Below, one piece after another: positions 11,360 through 22,047 of a stretch of DNA of 64,000 nt (position 1 is its first letter; each line of letters starts with the position of its first letter). Where the stretch lies: assembly GCF_048569485.1 (NCBI RefSeq), contig NC_134358.1, positions 221,089,628-221,153,627 of the forward strand. The letters are read 5' to 3'. Below the pieces are notes generated by a model. It worked only from the letters and a program-made list of their open reading frames with translations. It was not told where the DNA came from and ran no database searches. This DNA is from Anomaloglossus baeobatrachus. Taxonomy: Eukaryota > Chordata > Amphibia > Anura > Aromobatidae. The position numbers were made by a program, and so were the translations under genes.

Positions 11360-14300
11360 TGGAGTCTGGATTATTACTTTAATTTCATATTACTTTATCA
11401 CAAGTGGTTAGATTGAATACTCAATGTGTCGCACAGATATAACTGCCTGGATTCATCCCATAGGAGCAAAACCAGTAGCAAACTCTAAAATATTTAAATG
11501 CAGTAAAAAAAAAAATAAAACAAAAAAAACCTAAGCATGTTTAAAAAAATGTGAGAATGTTTCGAGTGCTCAATGAAAACTTCAGCAGTGTAAGGCGTAA
11601 GAAATCCATCCTGAATGCAGTATCTGATTGCTATTTCTTCAGTGTGATAAAACGGAAAGCCCCCATTAAATGCAGATTGGCAGCTATGAACGCTGACGTT
11701 TATAGACTGGGTTATGATGTCCAGCTAAGAACAAATCACCCACCGTTTAGAATCTCATTCTTGTTCTGGAAAACGTTCCAGCACTTTCAATATATTGTAT
11801 ATATACTCAGCATTGGCTTCTACATATTTAGCCTATGGTAACCCTGGCACATATATAAAAGTAAGATTATAAACTAGAAGGCCCAGGAGTCCCCGTCGTT
11901 CCTTCCAGTTTATTCCACCTTCTTACTTCATGTGATCTTTCTTTTATCACAGCAGAAGGACTACAGCTGTTGGTGCTGCTGGAAGCATTTATGGCACCTT
12001 CTGACCTCTCGTCTATTAATCTCTTTGTGGTGCTCGCTTACTATGGGTTCATTAGATTCAAAGCAATCTTCAGTTTTTTCTTTAACTATTACTATGGTGT
12101 AACTAGATGTGTAATTAAAGGCCATCTCGTTTTATAGAACTCTAAATGCTTCATAATAAAGGTGTGTAGTCATAATATACATAGTTACTTTGTAATACTA
12201 TAGAAATGTATCTTCTTGTGTATCTCTTTTTTGGGTTATGTAATATTGTACAAGAGTGAGTATATTTGGGTACACCAACCAGGAAAATAGTGCATTATTT
12301 TTTTTAAAATGTTAATTACAAATATCATACATTTTACAACCTCTGGAATCAGATGATGTTTTGGGGCAGATTTCTGAGCCAAAGTCAGGAAAGGGTGCAA
12401 AAGAAATACTAGTGGAATTCATCTTAATGCAGTTGTTTTGGCATGTGCATGGATTTCTGCAAGCCTCATTCAGAAAATGTCTGCAGCATATCTGCCATGG
12501 AGTGGTGTGACTAGCAGCCAGGACCCCCCAACCCACTTTCATCACCATCAGTTCCTCTGCATTTCCGCCCACTCTGGTAGCATGCATCCACACACAGAGC
12601 AGGCTGGTCTGGAGGTGATGAGTGGGGAAGAGTATCACAGAGGACGCACTAATGGAGAGCATGGCAGTGATATGCGAGGAAGGGGTCAGAGTGGGCAGCA
12701 CGCCAAGAGGAGCCTTGCCCTACAATTGCGGGTCCCGTGACAGCTTCTATTACTATAGATTTGCCCGTGTAAACAGACCTTAAGGCTACGTTCACCCATT
12801 CATATATCTGGATAGTCTGCCAACCAATAGAGGTCAATATGCACATGAGGGATCTTCATGAGTGTAAAAAAAAAAAATGAATATTGCTCTAGTCTCCTCC
12901 ATTATAACAATACACTGCTATTTTACATTTACTATATCCCTTGCAACTGTATACAATGAGGAGCACATGGAACCGCAGCTTGCTGATGTGACTGGTCTGA
13001 GAAAGTAGGCCTAAGGCGAACAACTCAAGTGGTTGTCTCGTCAGGACTAGCCCAGAGAACCAGCATGATTAGCACATATCATCAGGGAAAGTTTCTTCTA
13101 ACAATAAATCTCCTTTGTAGCATCTGCTGCACAGGAAATGTAGTATAACTGGTACCAGAACGTGAGCCCCATTTACAAAACAGTGATCTTCTCTGGCTTA
13201 CAGAAGACGAGTCCAGAACAGTAGGACATCCATAGTAATAAGGCAGATAGGCAGGTGCTGTCTACAGGACACAGTAATTTCTTACTTTTTCCCCAGACTA
13301 GTTATATTCATTTATTCATCCTTTCCAGTAGCCAGGTGATTTAGAAGGAAATATCTGACGGCCTAGCCCGTCGTGCTCTCTTTTGGATCACACTGTTTGC
13401 CAATATGAATGATTTTGTTTTTCTGTGAAACTACTCTGCAGCATTTTTATTAGATCACCTCCAAACAGGAGGCCGAGAGCAATGGGAAATCATGACAGTC
13501 TTAGCTATAGTGTTTGTAAGAGGAGTGTTGGGCACCGCAATAAGCAGGCACCGTTCGCACACAAGTAAGTGCTGCACACATCATGGCTTGTAGGACTTCT
13601 AAGAAACTAAAGAGCATTGAATTTAATCTGTAGACATCAAGGTCAGCTCTGATGAGTTTCTTTAGCTTTTTCAAGGGGCAAAAGGGTAGAGCACAAAGCT
13701 GGATGGGTCATCCCTTGCAGAGCACTTCACGTGTCCACAGAGGGATCCAGTTTCACATAGGGGCAGAAGGTAAGGCTATCCAAACACCTTGCCCAATGGA
13801 TTCCTAGCCTTACCTTCCGAGCCTATCCAAACACCTTGCCCAATGGATTCCTAGCCTTACCTTCCAAGCCTATCTAAACACCTTGCCCAATGGATTCCTA
13901 GCTTTACCTTCCGAGCCTATCCAAACACCTTGCCCAATGGATTCTTAGAAGTCATACACCATTGATCATGATACATACTGCATGTCTATCACACCCGTGA
14001 CGAACAATAATATATTGCATCAAAAAGGCAAAAATTAAAAAAAATCTATGCCTATATATAATTTAATTTCTACCTTATATTTTAATTATATGTTTTACCA
14101 TACACTCTAATTTTCCTGGAGAAACAAAGAGGTTATCAGTCTGCATACAGTATTCCTCGAAATTTCCTAGACAGAACAAGCTGTGACACTTACTCATTAC
14201 TTGAAAGAATGGCCTGCCAAGATTTTATTTCCCTACTTGTGCTGTACGTGTTCAGAATAGAAGTCAGGGTGTTACATTTTGGATTTTTTTTTTCCTCCTA

Positions 14301-14425
14301 AGCGCCAGGACCAATACAGTTGAATTTCAGTCCCTGGCGCCTCCCCTGCAACAGTCCCATCTCTGGGAAGACTGAGCGTCCTCCACATAGGAACACACAA
14401 TAAAGGCAAAACCAATCAGATTTAA
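11360..14425. other. Repeat-poor 3' flank of SOX4, no second gene seen
   Basis: Three kilobases almost free of the repeat families that fill the rest of the window, apart from the 47-bp tandem repeat at 13776-13947. The open frames near 11551-11841 and 12312-12740 are short, lack domain signatures and look incidental. Repeat depletion next to a developmental transcription-factor gene is compatible with retained regulatory elements, but no specific site can be claimed. Confidence 0.45.
13776..13947 (+). repeat. Tandem repeat, 47-bp unit, ~3.7 copies
   Basis: The unit starts 'ctatccaaacaccttgccca' and ends 'accttccgagc'. Copies differ by only a few substitutions (ccgagc/ccaagc, atcc/atct), so the expansion is fairly recent. 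Confidence 0.9.
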
Positions 14426-14427
14426 GG

Positions 14428-16657
14428 GTTCAGTTCCAGCTGATTTTATTTCCTTTAAAAAAAGTTATTTACAGAAGAATATCAACAATCTGACAGGCAG
14501 TGAAATAACCATGGTTAGCTGGCATCAAGGTGTGCCCCAAATCTTTGTATTGTGGATTGATGGTCAGACAAAGTATTTTACACGGCATATTGCACAGGAT
14601 GAATTACAAAAAAATGTAAAAAATTAGGTTAAAAACAGAGCTGCCTGCTCCGGCAGAAGTCCTAGTGCCTGTCATGTAATACATACATAAAACACACAAT
14701 CGTTTTTTTTTTTTTTGTCATTTTTTTTTGCTTATTATAATAGACTTAAAAGTACAAAGATGTTTTCACGTTCTTGTTTTTTTTTTTTCTTTTTTTTTAT
14801 CTTTTCATCATAAAACACAATAGCTAGAAACCTGAATACATATGCTATCATCATGCCCAAAAGAGACTAAAACAATCATAGTTTAGCGACAAGTAGAAAG
14901 GATTAAATAGTCAAATACGAGAATGAAAATGCAGTACATAGTGTCGCGAACTCAAATCGGCATTTAGATAGGTCCAGTGGTTTAAACGGCACGGTTTTGT
15001 TTTTTTATTTTTTTGTAATATAAAAAAGTGCAAATATGTGGTCTAGAAGTTAAAGCTACAGGATCCCTTTTTTTTTTTTTTGCTTACAATGTGCACTGGC
15101 TGCTTTAAAGCATTGAATAACAGACTGGCTCGCATAATAACCCCCATAAAGGGTAACCCAAAGGTTACAAAAACGCAAGCCTTCTGGTAATACCAGGAGA
15201 CTGGCATGGAGTTTTAACCCAAAAAAATAACTATCACGAGTGTGACTCAATGTTCTACCTAACATTGTTCCTCTCCTCGAAGCGTTAACAGTGCCAAACC
15301 CAACGTGCTGCCAACTATTCCACAGAGGAGATGGCGGCACAATAATAAAAAAAAGAAACCCCTCTGATGTAGAGTTATAAAGAGCTATATAAATACTACA
15401 CAAGATTATTAATACAAAGACTTTCTTGTTTTTTTTAACCGATATACAGTGTATTAGGAATACTCTGGAGGTGTGACTGAGTGCACGAGGCTGGAAGGGA
15501 TGCTGTGACTTTAAGAAGCCTGCAGACTGAAGTGTGTAAACATGGAGTAAGTAAAAGGCTGGTGGTATTTTCTTATTATTACTGTTTGGTGGAGATATCA
15601 ACCAGCCTCCCTGTTTTGTAGTATTGACAGGTCTTTCGAAACTGCAATTGACAACCGGTTAAAACACCCCCTTTATAGATTTTTTACAAAAATACACTGA
15701 GAAAATAATCAAACGTTTTTGTTTTTTCATCTCTCTTCTTTTCTGTTTTTTTGTTTAAAAGTGTCAAAAGTCTACATTTAAATATAAAAAATTAAAAGTT
15801 AAAACTCTAGCCCTTCAGTGAAGGAGACATAAAATGGTGTGGAGAGGGGAAAGGAGACATAAAAATGGTGGAGAGGGGGAAGGAGAGCTACCGAACAAAA
15901 AGGGGGAACGAAAAGAAGACGCTTGGCCAGTATAAATAGGTCCACATAGAAAATGGGGGCGGAAATACATATACAAGAAAAGGGGCAACAATATGGATCA
16001 CCAATGAGAAAGGGAACCCAAAAACGAACAGTCTGTCCATGTACAGCTAGTAAGAAGAACACATACATACTCTGAGGAGAAATCATTTGGTCCTGAATCA
16101 TTAGATAAGTCCAGCACAGATTTGAGTTGCGTTTGAATCCTTAAAAAAGAGTTAAGAATGAGAAAAAAGCTGGTGATTTTCTTAGGAATCAAACATAGCG
16201 CCACCTATCGGCTGTAGATTATCCTAACACTAAAACTGTTCAACAGTCTTACAGAAACCTTAAAAGAGACAGGATAACATGCTATATTATTAACCCACCA
16301 GTGAAATAATCCGACACCATCACGATTCTGAGAAACACATTGTAAAAGAGCCCCCCAGGTACCACATAAATATGTAACAACATCGCTCCTCCTTGCCAAA
16401 GTAGTGTCCTTGTCTCAATGTCCATCTCTTCTCATGGATGGGTGCAGAAAAAGCTGGCAGTCCCAAAGGTGCCCTCCTTTCTCCAGACGTGCAAATCCAT
16501 TCCAGTCCGCTGGTCCGGCCTCCCCTGAGGCCCCAGAATGGTCAGAAGTCCTCTCCTTGTGCTCCTGCAATCCTCCGCACTGGTGCTCCCTGCTCGGGTC
16601 TCGGGCAGCTGCCCCCATAAGTGCCATGTTCCCTGTGCCAGGCTCTCTAGTCCGGGC
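14428..16657 (-). other. SOX4: SOX4 3' untranslated region (inferred extent)
   Basis: Repeat-free, AT-rich minus-strand sequence running from the SOX4 stop codon to the candidate poly(A) signal. It contains several long A/T homopolymer stretches (14702-14717, 14778-14797, 15068-15081). Two minus-strand GCAAAAA heptamers, the complement of the miR-129-5p seed, occur near 14725 and 15075. miR-129/SOX4 regulation is known in mammals, but these sites lie in low-complexity sequence and are only suggestive. A 181-codon open frame at 15056-15601 has no recognisable features. Confidence 0.55.
14445..14450 (-). promoter_or_regulatory. Candidate SOX4 poly(A) signal
   Basis: AATAAA on the minus strand, 2.2 kb past the SOX4 stop codon. 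The inferred 3'UTR length fits the long 3'UTR known for vertebrate SOX4. Other AATAAA hexamers exist nearby (about 14222-14228 and 15005-15010), so alternative ends are possible. Confidence 0.5.
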
Positions 16658-17815
16658 TCAGTAGGTGAACACGAGGTTGGAGATGCTGGACTCCAGCCAG
16701 TCCCCGGAGATCATCTCACTCACCTCCGGCGTGCAATAGTCCGGGAACTCGAAGTGCGAGCCGGAGCCCGCCTCAAGGTGAAAGTCCAGGTCTCTGTCCA
16801 GGGCGGCCGAGCTGAAGCTGCCCAGGGACATGCTCTCGAAGCCCGGGCTGGGGTTCAGCTCCAGCAGCTCGTCCTCCAGCTCCTCATCCGAAGCCGAGGA
16901 AGAGGAGGAGGATGCGGAGGAGGGGGAGGATGCCGCCGAAGAAGAGGAGGAGTGAGAGGAGGACGGGGCCGGGGAGGACGCCCTCGGGTAGCCGTCGTGC
17001 TCGGATGGAGAGTCCGGGGAGTTGTGCATGGAGCCGGCCCCGTCATCGTACAGGCTGAGGGGGTCACTGGCCTCCCCTGAGCTGCAGCTGAGAGTGGGGC
17101 TGGCGGGCACAGCCATGGGGGACGAGCCGGGGGCGCCAAAGATGTACAGCCGGTGTTTGGGCTTCTTGCTGTCCGGGGCGGCCTGCCGGCTGGAGCTGCC
17201 GGCAGTCCGGGACTTGTATAGGGAGTGGTGGTCCAGGATGCAGGGCTGCTCGGAGAAGGCTCGGCCGCCCAGGAGCAGCTTGGTGTGCGGCTTGCTGCAC
17301 AGCTTGGCGCCGCTGCTCTTCTTCATCGGGGGCTTGGAGGAGCTGCAGCCGCCCTGGCTCCCTGCCCCGGGGCTGCCGCAGCTCTTCTCTCCAGGCTTGG
17401 AGGCCCCGGACTTCACCTTCTTTCTGGGCCGGTACTTGTAGTCCGGGTAGTCGGCCATGTGCTTGAGCCGCAGCCGCTCGGCCTCCCGGATGAAGGGGAT
17501 CTTGTCACTGTCCTTCAGCTGCTTCCAGCGCTTTCCCAGGCGCTTGGAGATCTCGGCGTTGTGCATGTCCGGGGACTGCTCCATGATCTTCCTGCGCTCG
17601 ATCTGCGACCACACCATGAACGCGTTCATCGGTCTCTTAATGTGGCCACTGGGGGTCTTGCACCAGCTGGGGTCGTCAGCTTTGCCCCCGGTGGAGGCAG
17701 TGGAGCCCGGGGTGGGAGAAGATGCCATATCCAGTTCGATGCCCACCCCGGACTCCGTGCTCTCTCCTGCCAGCAGTGCCTCCGTGTTCTCCGCGTTGCT
17801 GCTCTGCTGCACCAT
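16658..17815 (-). CDS. SOX4: SOX4, SoxC-group HMG-box transcription factor
   Basis: Intact single-exon gene of 385 codons, as SoxC genes are intronless. The protein is a nuclear transcription factor that binds and bends DNA at AACAAAG-like sites and controls progenitor survival and differentiation in neural, cardiac and lymphoid tissues (family knowledge). Visible order: N-terminus [23 protein letters not shown] box about residues 58-126, with [11 protein letters not shown] at 61-71 and the following basic YKYRPRKK; serine-rich tract 280-309; acidic [10 protein letters not shown] 311-320; and the SoxC C-terminal transactivation segment 353-385 ending SNLVFTY. The N-terminus and C-terminus match mammalian SOX4 rather than SOX11 or SOX12. 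Human SOX4 is 474 residues; this copy lacks its glycine/alanine-rich central expansions. The box has Gln99 where I recall leucine in human. The start is the ATG at 17815 in a strong CACCATGG context; the open frame continues upstream only without ATG. GC-rich. Confidence 0.97.
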   Translation of the reverse strand: MVQQSSNAENTEALLAGESTESGVGIELDMASSPTPGSTASTGGKADDPSWCKTPSGHIKRPMNAFMVWSQIERRKIMEQSPDMHNAEISKRLGKRWKQLKDSDKIPFIREAERLRLKHMADYPDYKYRPRKKVKSGASKPGEKSCGSPGAGSQGGCSSSKPPMKKSSGAKLCSKPHTKLLLGGRAFSEQPCILDHHSLYKSRTAGSSSRQAAPDSKKPKHRLYIFGAPGSSPMAVPASPTLSCSSGEASDPLSLYDDGAGSMHNSPDSPSEHDGYPRASSPAPSSSHSSSSSAASSPSSASSSSSSASDEELEDELLELNPSPGFESMSLGSFSSAALDRDLDFHLEAGSGSHFEFPDYCTPEVSEMISGDWLESSISNLVFTY

Positions 17816-17874
17816 GGTGACGAGGGAAGCGTCCCGGCTGCGGTGTCCCGGCAGTGATCCGGGCACTGGAGCAT
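17626..17874 (-). other. Upstream open frame overlapping the SOX4 start codon
   Basis: An ATG at 17874, 59 nt upstream of the SOX4 ATG and in a different frame, opens an 82-codon frame that ends inside the HMG-box region. Its initiation context is weak (T at -3, C at +4), whereas the SOX4 ATG is strong, so leaky scanning would let SOX4 be made while the overlapping frame dampens it. The peptide ([14 protein letters not shown]...) has no recognisable domain and its composition simply reflects GC-rich SOX4 sequence. Two short closed uORFs lie further upstream (ATGs at 18087, 7 codons, and 17949, 10 codons). Regulation is inference. Confidence 0.4.
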
Positions 17875-18145
17875 CCACCACACTGATGAGGCGGCCCACG
17901 CTGTGCTGCGCTCCGGTCACTGGCAGCCCCAGCAGCCGCTGGCAGGCATCGCTCTGTCTTTATGACTTATGATCAGTGAGCTGAGTTGTGATTAGTTTGT
18001 ACGGCTCCAGTCCAGCAGTGCTAGAATCCCGGGCAGGAGCGTCCTGAGCACTGGAGTGCGGGGCTACACACACTGCTCTGGAGACATGGACTGTATGGTC
18101 AGAGCAGCCGCTCCACACCGGCGCCGCTCCTCACACAGCTAACAG
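17816..18145 (-). other. SOX4: SOX4 5' untranslated region (inferred)
   Basis: GC-rich leader between the SOX4 ATG and a start site placed about 25-30 nt downstream of the TATA-like box at 18171-18180. No splice signals are needed because the gene family is intronless. It contains two short uORFs and the beginning of the overlapping frame at 17874. The 5' end is an estimate. Confidence 0.45.
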
Positions 18146-18300
18146 CTCTGCTCTATGCTGCCTCGCGTCCCTTTATCCCTTCACCGGGCTCTCTGCAGCC
18201 AATCGGGGGCTGTTTCTAACGTTTCCTCGTGCCAAACCCCGCCCCATCGCCGCCCATTGGCTGGGAACGCGATGCAATAATAATCACCGCGTGCAATGAG
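18146..18300 (-). promoter_or_regulatory. SOX4 core promoter: TATA-like, CCAAT and GC boxes
   Basis: Reading on the minus strand towards the gene: CCAAT in AGCCAATGGG (18256-18260), a GC box GGGGCGGGG (18237-18245), an inverted CCAAT (ATTGG, 18199-18203) and a TATA-like AGGGATAAAG (18171-18180). CpG density is high from about 16.45 to 18.3 kb, so promoter and CDS together form one CpG island. Ordinary promoter-like sequence stops at about 18350, where the minisatellite begins. Box assignments are by motif and spacing only. Confidence 0.55.
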
Positions 18301-18352
18301 AAGCTCCAGAGCTGACCTCATTCCGATTCACACTGCAAACTTTCCTGCGAGG

Positions 18353-20485
18353 CCGGGAGACAGCCCCACGTCTGGATGTACATACTACATGCATCTGTGT
18401 GTACAACCTCCACTGCCGGAGACAGCCCCACGTCTGGATGTACATACTACATGCATCTGTGTGTACAACCTCCACTGCCGGGGAGACAGCCCCACGTCTG
18501 GATGTACATACTACATGCATCTGTGTGTACAACCTCCACTGCCGGGGAGACAGCCCCACGTCTGGATGTACATACTACATGCATCTGTGTGTACAACCTC
18601 CACTGCCGGGGAGACAGCCCCACGTCTGGATGTACATACTACATGCATCTGTGTGTACAACCTCCACTGCCGGGAGACAGCCCCACGTCTGGATGTACAT
18701 ACTACATGCATCTGTGTGTACAACCTCCACTGCCGGGGAGACAGCCCCACGTCTGGATGTACATACTACATGCATCTGTGTGTACAACCTCCACTGCCGG
18801 AGACAGCCCCACGTCTGGATGTACATACTACATGCATCTGTGTGTACAACCTCCACTGCCGGGGAGACAGCCCCACGTCTGGATGTACATACTACATGCA
18901 TCTGTGTGTACAACCTCCACTGCCGGGAGACAGCCCCACGTCTGGATGTACATACTACATGCATCTGTGTGTACAACCTCCACTGCCGGGGAGACAGCCC
19001 CACGTCTGGATGTACATACTACATGCATCTGTGTGTACAACCTCCACTGCCGGGGAGACAGCCCCACGTCTGGATGTACATACTACATGCATCTGTGTGT
19101 ACAACCTCCACTGCCGGGGAGACAGCCCCACGTCTGGATGTACATACTACTTGCATCTGTGTGTACAACCTCCACTGCCGGGAGACAGCCCCACGTCTGG
19201 ATGTACATACTACATGCATCTGTGTGTACAACCTCCACTGCCGGGGAGACAGCCCCACGTCTGGATGTACATACTACATGCATCTGTGTGTACAACCTCC
19301 ACTGCCGGGGAGACAGCCCCACGTCTGGATGTACATACTACATGCATCTGTGTGTACAACCTCCACTGCCGGGGAGACAGCCCCACGTCTGGATGTACAT
19401 ACTACATGCATCTGTGTGTACAACCTCCACTGCCGGGGAGACAGCCCCACGTCTGGATGTACATACTACATGCATCTGTGTGTACAACCTCCACTGCCGG
19501 GGAGACAGCCCCACGTCTGGATGTACATACTACATGCATCTGTGTGTACAACCTCCACTGCCGGGGAGACAGCCCCACGTCTGGATGTACATACTACATG
19601 CATCTGTGTGTACAACCTCCACTGCCGGGGAGACAGCCCCACGTCTGGATGTACATACTACATGCATCTGTGTGTACAACCTCCACTGCCGGGGAGACAG
19701 CCCCACGTCTGGATGTACATACTACATGCATCTGTGTGTACAACCTCCACTGCCGGGGAGACAGCCCCACGTCTGGATGTACATACTACATGCATCTGTG
19801 TGTACACCTCCACTGCCAGGGAGACAGCCCCACGTCTGGATGTACATACTACATGCATCTGTGTGTGCACCTCCACTGCCAGGGAGACAGCCCCACGTCT
19901 GGATGTACATACTACATGCATCTGTGTGTACAACCTCCACTGCCGGGGAGACAGCCCCACGTCTGGATGTACATACTACATGCATCTGTGTGTACAACCT
20001 CCACTGCCGGGAGACAGCCCCACGTCTGGATGTACATACTACATGCATCTGTGTGTACAACCTCCACTGCCGGGGAGACAGCCCCACGTCTGGATGTACA
20101 TACTACATGCATCTGTGTGTACAACCTCCACTGCCGGGAGACAGCCCCACGTCTGGATGTACATACTACATGCATCTGTGTGTACAACCTCCACTGCCGG
20201 GAGACAGCCCCACGTCTGGATGTACATACTACATGCATCTGTGTGTACAACCTCCACTGCCGGGGAGACAGCCCCATGTCTGGATGTACATACTACATGC
20301 ATCTGTGTGTACAACCTCCACTGCCGGAGAGACAGCCCCACGTCTGGATGTACATACTACATGCATCTGTGTGTACAACCTCCACTGCCGGGGAGACAGC
20401 CCCACGTCTGGATGTACATACTACATGCATCTGTGTGTACAACCTCCACTGGCGGGGAGACAGCCCCACGTCTGGATGTACATAC
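18353..20485 (+). repeat. Minisatellite, 62-64 bp unit, ~33 copies
   Basis: Near-identical tandem units reading '(g)gagacagccccacgtctgg atgtacatac tacatgcatc...ccactgccgg'. Units differ mainly in the number of G residues at the junction (ccgga, ccggga, ccgggga), giving lengths of 62, 63 and 64. Rare substitutions occur (tacttgcatc near 19150; accagggaga variants near 19800-19890; 'catgtctgg' near 20275). The unit has no stop codon in any forward frame, so all three frames stay open for over 2 kb; this is a by-product of repetition, not evidence of a protein. It starts about 540 bp upstream of the SOX4 ATG. Confidence 0.97.
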
Positions 20486-20660
20486 TACAGTCATGGCCAA
20501 AAGTTTTGAGACACTAAAATTATATTTTCACATGATCTGTTGCCCTCTGGTTTTTAATTGTGTTTGTCTGATGTTTACATCACATACAGAAATATAATTG
20601 CAATCATATTATGAGTACCAAAAGGTTATATTGACAGTTAGAATGAGTTAATGCAGCAAG

Positions 20661-21671
20661 TCAATATTTGCAGTGTTGACCCTTCTTCTTCAGGACCTCT
20701 GCAATTCTTCCTGGCATGCTCTCAATCAACTTCTGGATCAAATCCTGACTGATAGCTGTCCATTCTTGCATAAGCAATGCTTGCATTTTGCCAGAATTTG
20801 TTGGTTTTTGTTTGTCCACCCGTCTCTTGATGATTGCCCACAAGTTCTCAATGGGATTAAGATCTGGGGAGTTTCCAGGCCATGGACCCAAAATCTCTAT
20901 GTTTTGTTCCATGAGCCATTTAGTGATCATCTTTGCTTTATGGCAAGGTGCTCCATCATGCTGGAAAAGGCATTGTTGGGCGCCAAACTGCTCTTGGACA
21001 GTTGGGAGAAGTTGCTCTTGGAGGACATTCTGGTACCATTCTTTATTCATGGCTGTGTTTTTAGGCAAGAATGTGAGTGAGCCGATTCCCTTTGCTGAGA
21101 AGCAACCCCACACATGAATCGTTTCAGGATGCTTAACAGTTGGCATGAGACAAGACTGGTGGTAGCGCTCACCTCTTCTTCTCCTAATAAGCTGTTTTCC
21201 AGATGTCCCAAACAATCGAAAAGGGGATTCATCTGAGAAAATGACTTTACCCCAGTCCTCAGTAGTCCACTCCCTGTACTTTTTGCAGAATATCAGTCGG
21301 TCCCTGATGTTTTTTCTGGAGAGAAGTGGCTTCTTTGCTGCCCTCCTTGAAACCAGGCCTTGCTCAAGCAGTCTCCACCTCACAGTGCGTGCAGAAGCAC
21401 TCACACCAGCCTGCTGCCATTGCTGAGCTAGCTCGGCACTGCTGGTAGTCCGATCCCGCAGCTGAAACAGTTTTAAGATACGGTCCTGGCATTTGCTGGT
21501 CCTTCTTGGGCGCCCTGGAGCCTTTTTGGCAACAATGGAAGCTCTCTCCTTGAAGTTCTTGATGATGCGATAGATTGTTGACTGAGGTGCAATCTTTGTA
21601 GCTGCGATAGCTGTTAGGCCATTTTTGTGCAGAGCAATGATGGCTGCACGTGTTTCTTTAGAGATAACCAT
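20661..21671 (-). CDS. Tc1/mariner transposase, DD35E, intact (copy 1)
   Basis: A 336-residue cut-and-paste transposase. It starts MVISKETRAA at the ATG at 21671, which has a strong AACCATGG context; an in-frame ATG at 21704 would add 11 residues. Order: paired-like helix-turn-helix region about residues 1-110 with the AT-hook-like GRPRR at 53-57, then the DDE catalytic domain. Catalytic residues are D147 (IFSDESPF), D239 (FQHDGAPCH) and E275 ([11 protein letters not shown]). The D239-E275 spacing is 35 residues, one more than the classical Tc1 DD34E. DD35E is the signature of the Traveler group described from vertebrates, so that is the likely family (assignment from memory). No stop or frameshift interrupts it. 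The length matches active Tc1-like enzymes. Confidence 0.93.
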   Translation of the reverse strand: MVISKETRAAIIALHKNGLTAIAATKIAPQSTIYRIIKNFKERASIVAKKAPGRPRRTSKCQDRILKLFQLRDRTTSSAELAQQWQQAGVSASARTVRWRLLEQGLVSRRAAKKPLLSRKNIRDRLIFCKKYREWTTEDWGKVIFSDESPFRLFGTSGKQLIRRRRGERYHQSCLMPTVKHPETIHVWGCFSAKGIGSLTFLPKNTAMNKEWYQNVLQEQLLPTVQEQFGAQQCLFQHDGAPCHKAKMITKWLMEQNIEILGPWPGNSPDLNPIENLWAIIKRRVDKQKPTNSGKMQALLMQEWTAISQDLIQKLIESMPGRIAEVLKKKGQHCKY

Positions 21672-21825
21672 GGTTAACTGAAGAGAAACAATGATACCAA
21701 GCACCAGCCTCCTTTTAAAGTGTCCAGTGGTTTCATTCTTACTTAATCATGACTGATTGATCGCCAGCCCTGTCCTCATCAACACCCACACCTGTGTTAA
21801 TGGAACAATCACTAAAACAATGTTA

Positions 21826-22047
21826 GGCCGGTTTCACACATCCGGCTTTTTGCCGTTTTGCCGGATGCGGCGCTCTCCCGTACAGTTAATACAGTACAAT
21901 GACAGCGCAACAAGCGCCGGTCACATGCTGTCATGTGACCGGCGCATGTGACCCGGAAGTTACAGCGCTGTCATTGTACTGTATTAACTGTACGGGAGAG
22001 CGCCGCATCCGGCAAAACGGCAAAAAGCCGGATGTGTGAAACCGGCC
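21826..22047. mobile_element. Palindromic MITE with 83-bp perfect inverted repeats, nested in Tc1
   Basis: A 222-bp foldback. The left arm 21826-21908 and right arm 21965-22047 are exact inverses by reading, starting GGCCGGTTTCACACATCCGG, with a TTA duplication (21823-21825, 22048-22050). TTA targets and GG...CC ends suggest PIF/Harbinger. The 56-bp centre contains another palindrome (gcgccggtcacatg...). It lies upstream of the transposase start, so it could alter that gene's leader or promoter. Confidence 0.85.

Noticed and set aside
14702-15082. miR-129 sites in the SOX4 3'UTR as annotated regulatory sites
   Set aside because: The heptamers lie in A/T homopolymer tracts where chance matches are likely.
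15056-15601. 181-codon minus-strand frame in the SOX4 3'UTR
   Set aside because: Low-complexity, no domain, within the inferred UTR and beginning in ordinary AT-rich sequence.
16538-17857. Antisense open frames of 171-210 codons across SOX4
   Set aside because: They mirror a GC-rich, Ser-rich coding gene; the peptides have no recognisable domains, and the SOX4 frame explains the sequence.
17816-17920. N-terminal extension of SOX4 upstream of MVQQ
   Set aside because: The extension has no ATG and no similarity to known SOX4 N-termini; the MVQQ start has a strong context.
18353-20485. CRISPR-like direct repeat array
   Set aside because: Units are contiguous with no unique spacers, in a vertebrate locus next to SOX4; it is a minisatellite.
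18296-20597. Three overlapping forward open frames of over 700 codons
   Set aside because: They arise because the 62-64 bp unit lacks stops in every forward frame and unit lengths rotate the frame. No domain, no start context, no codon bias.
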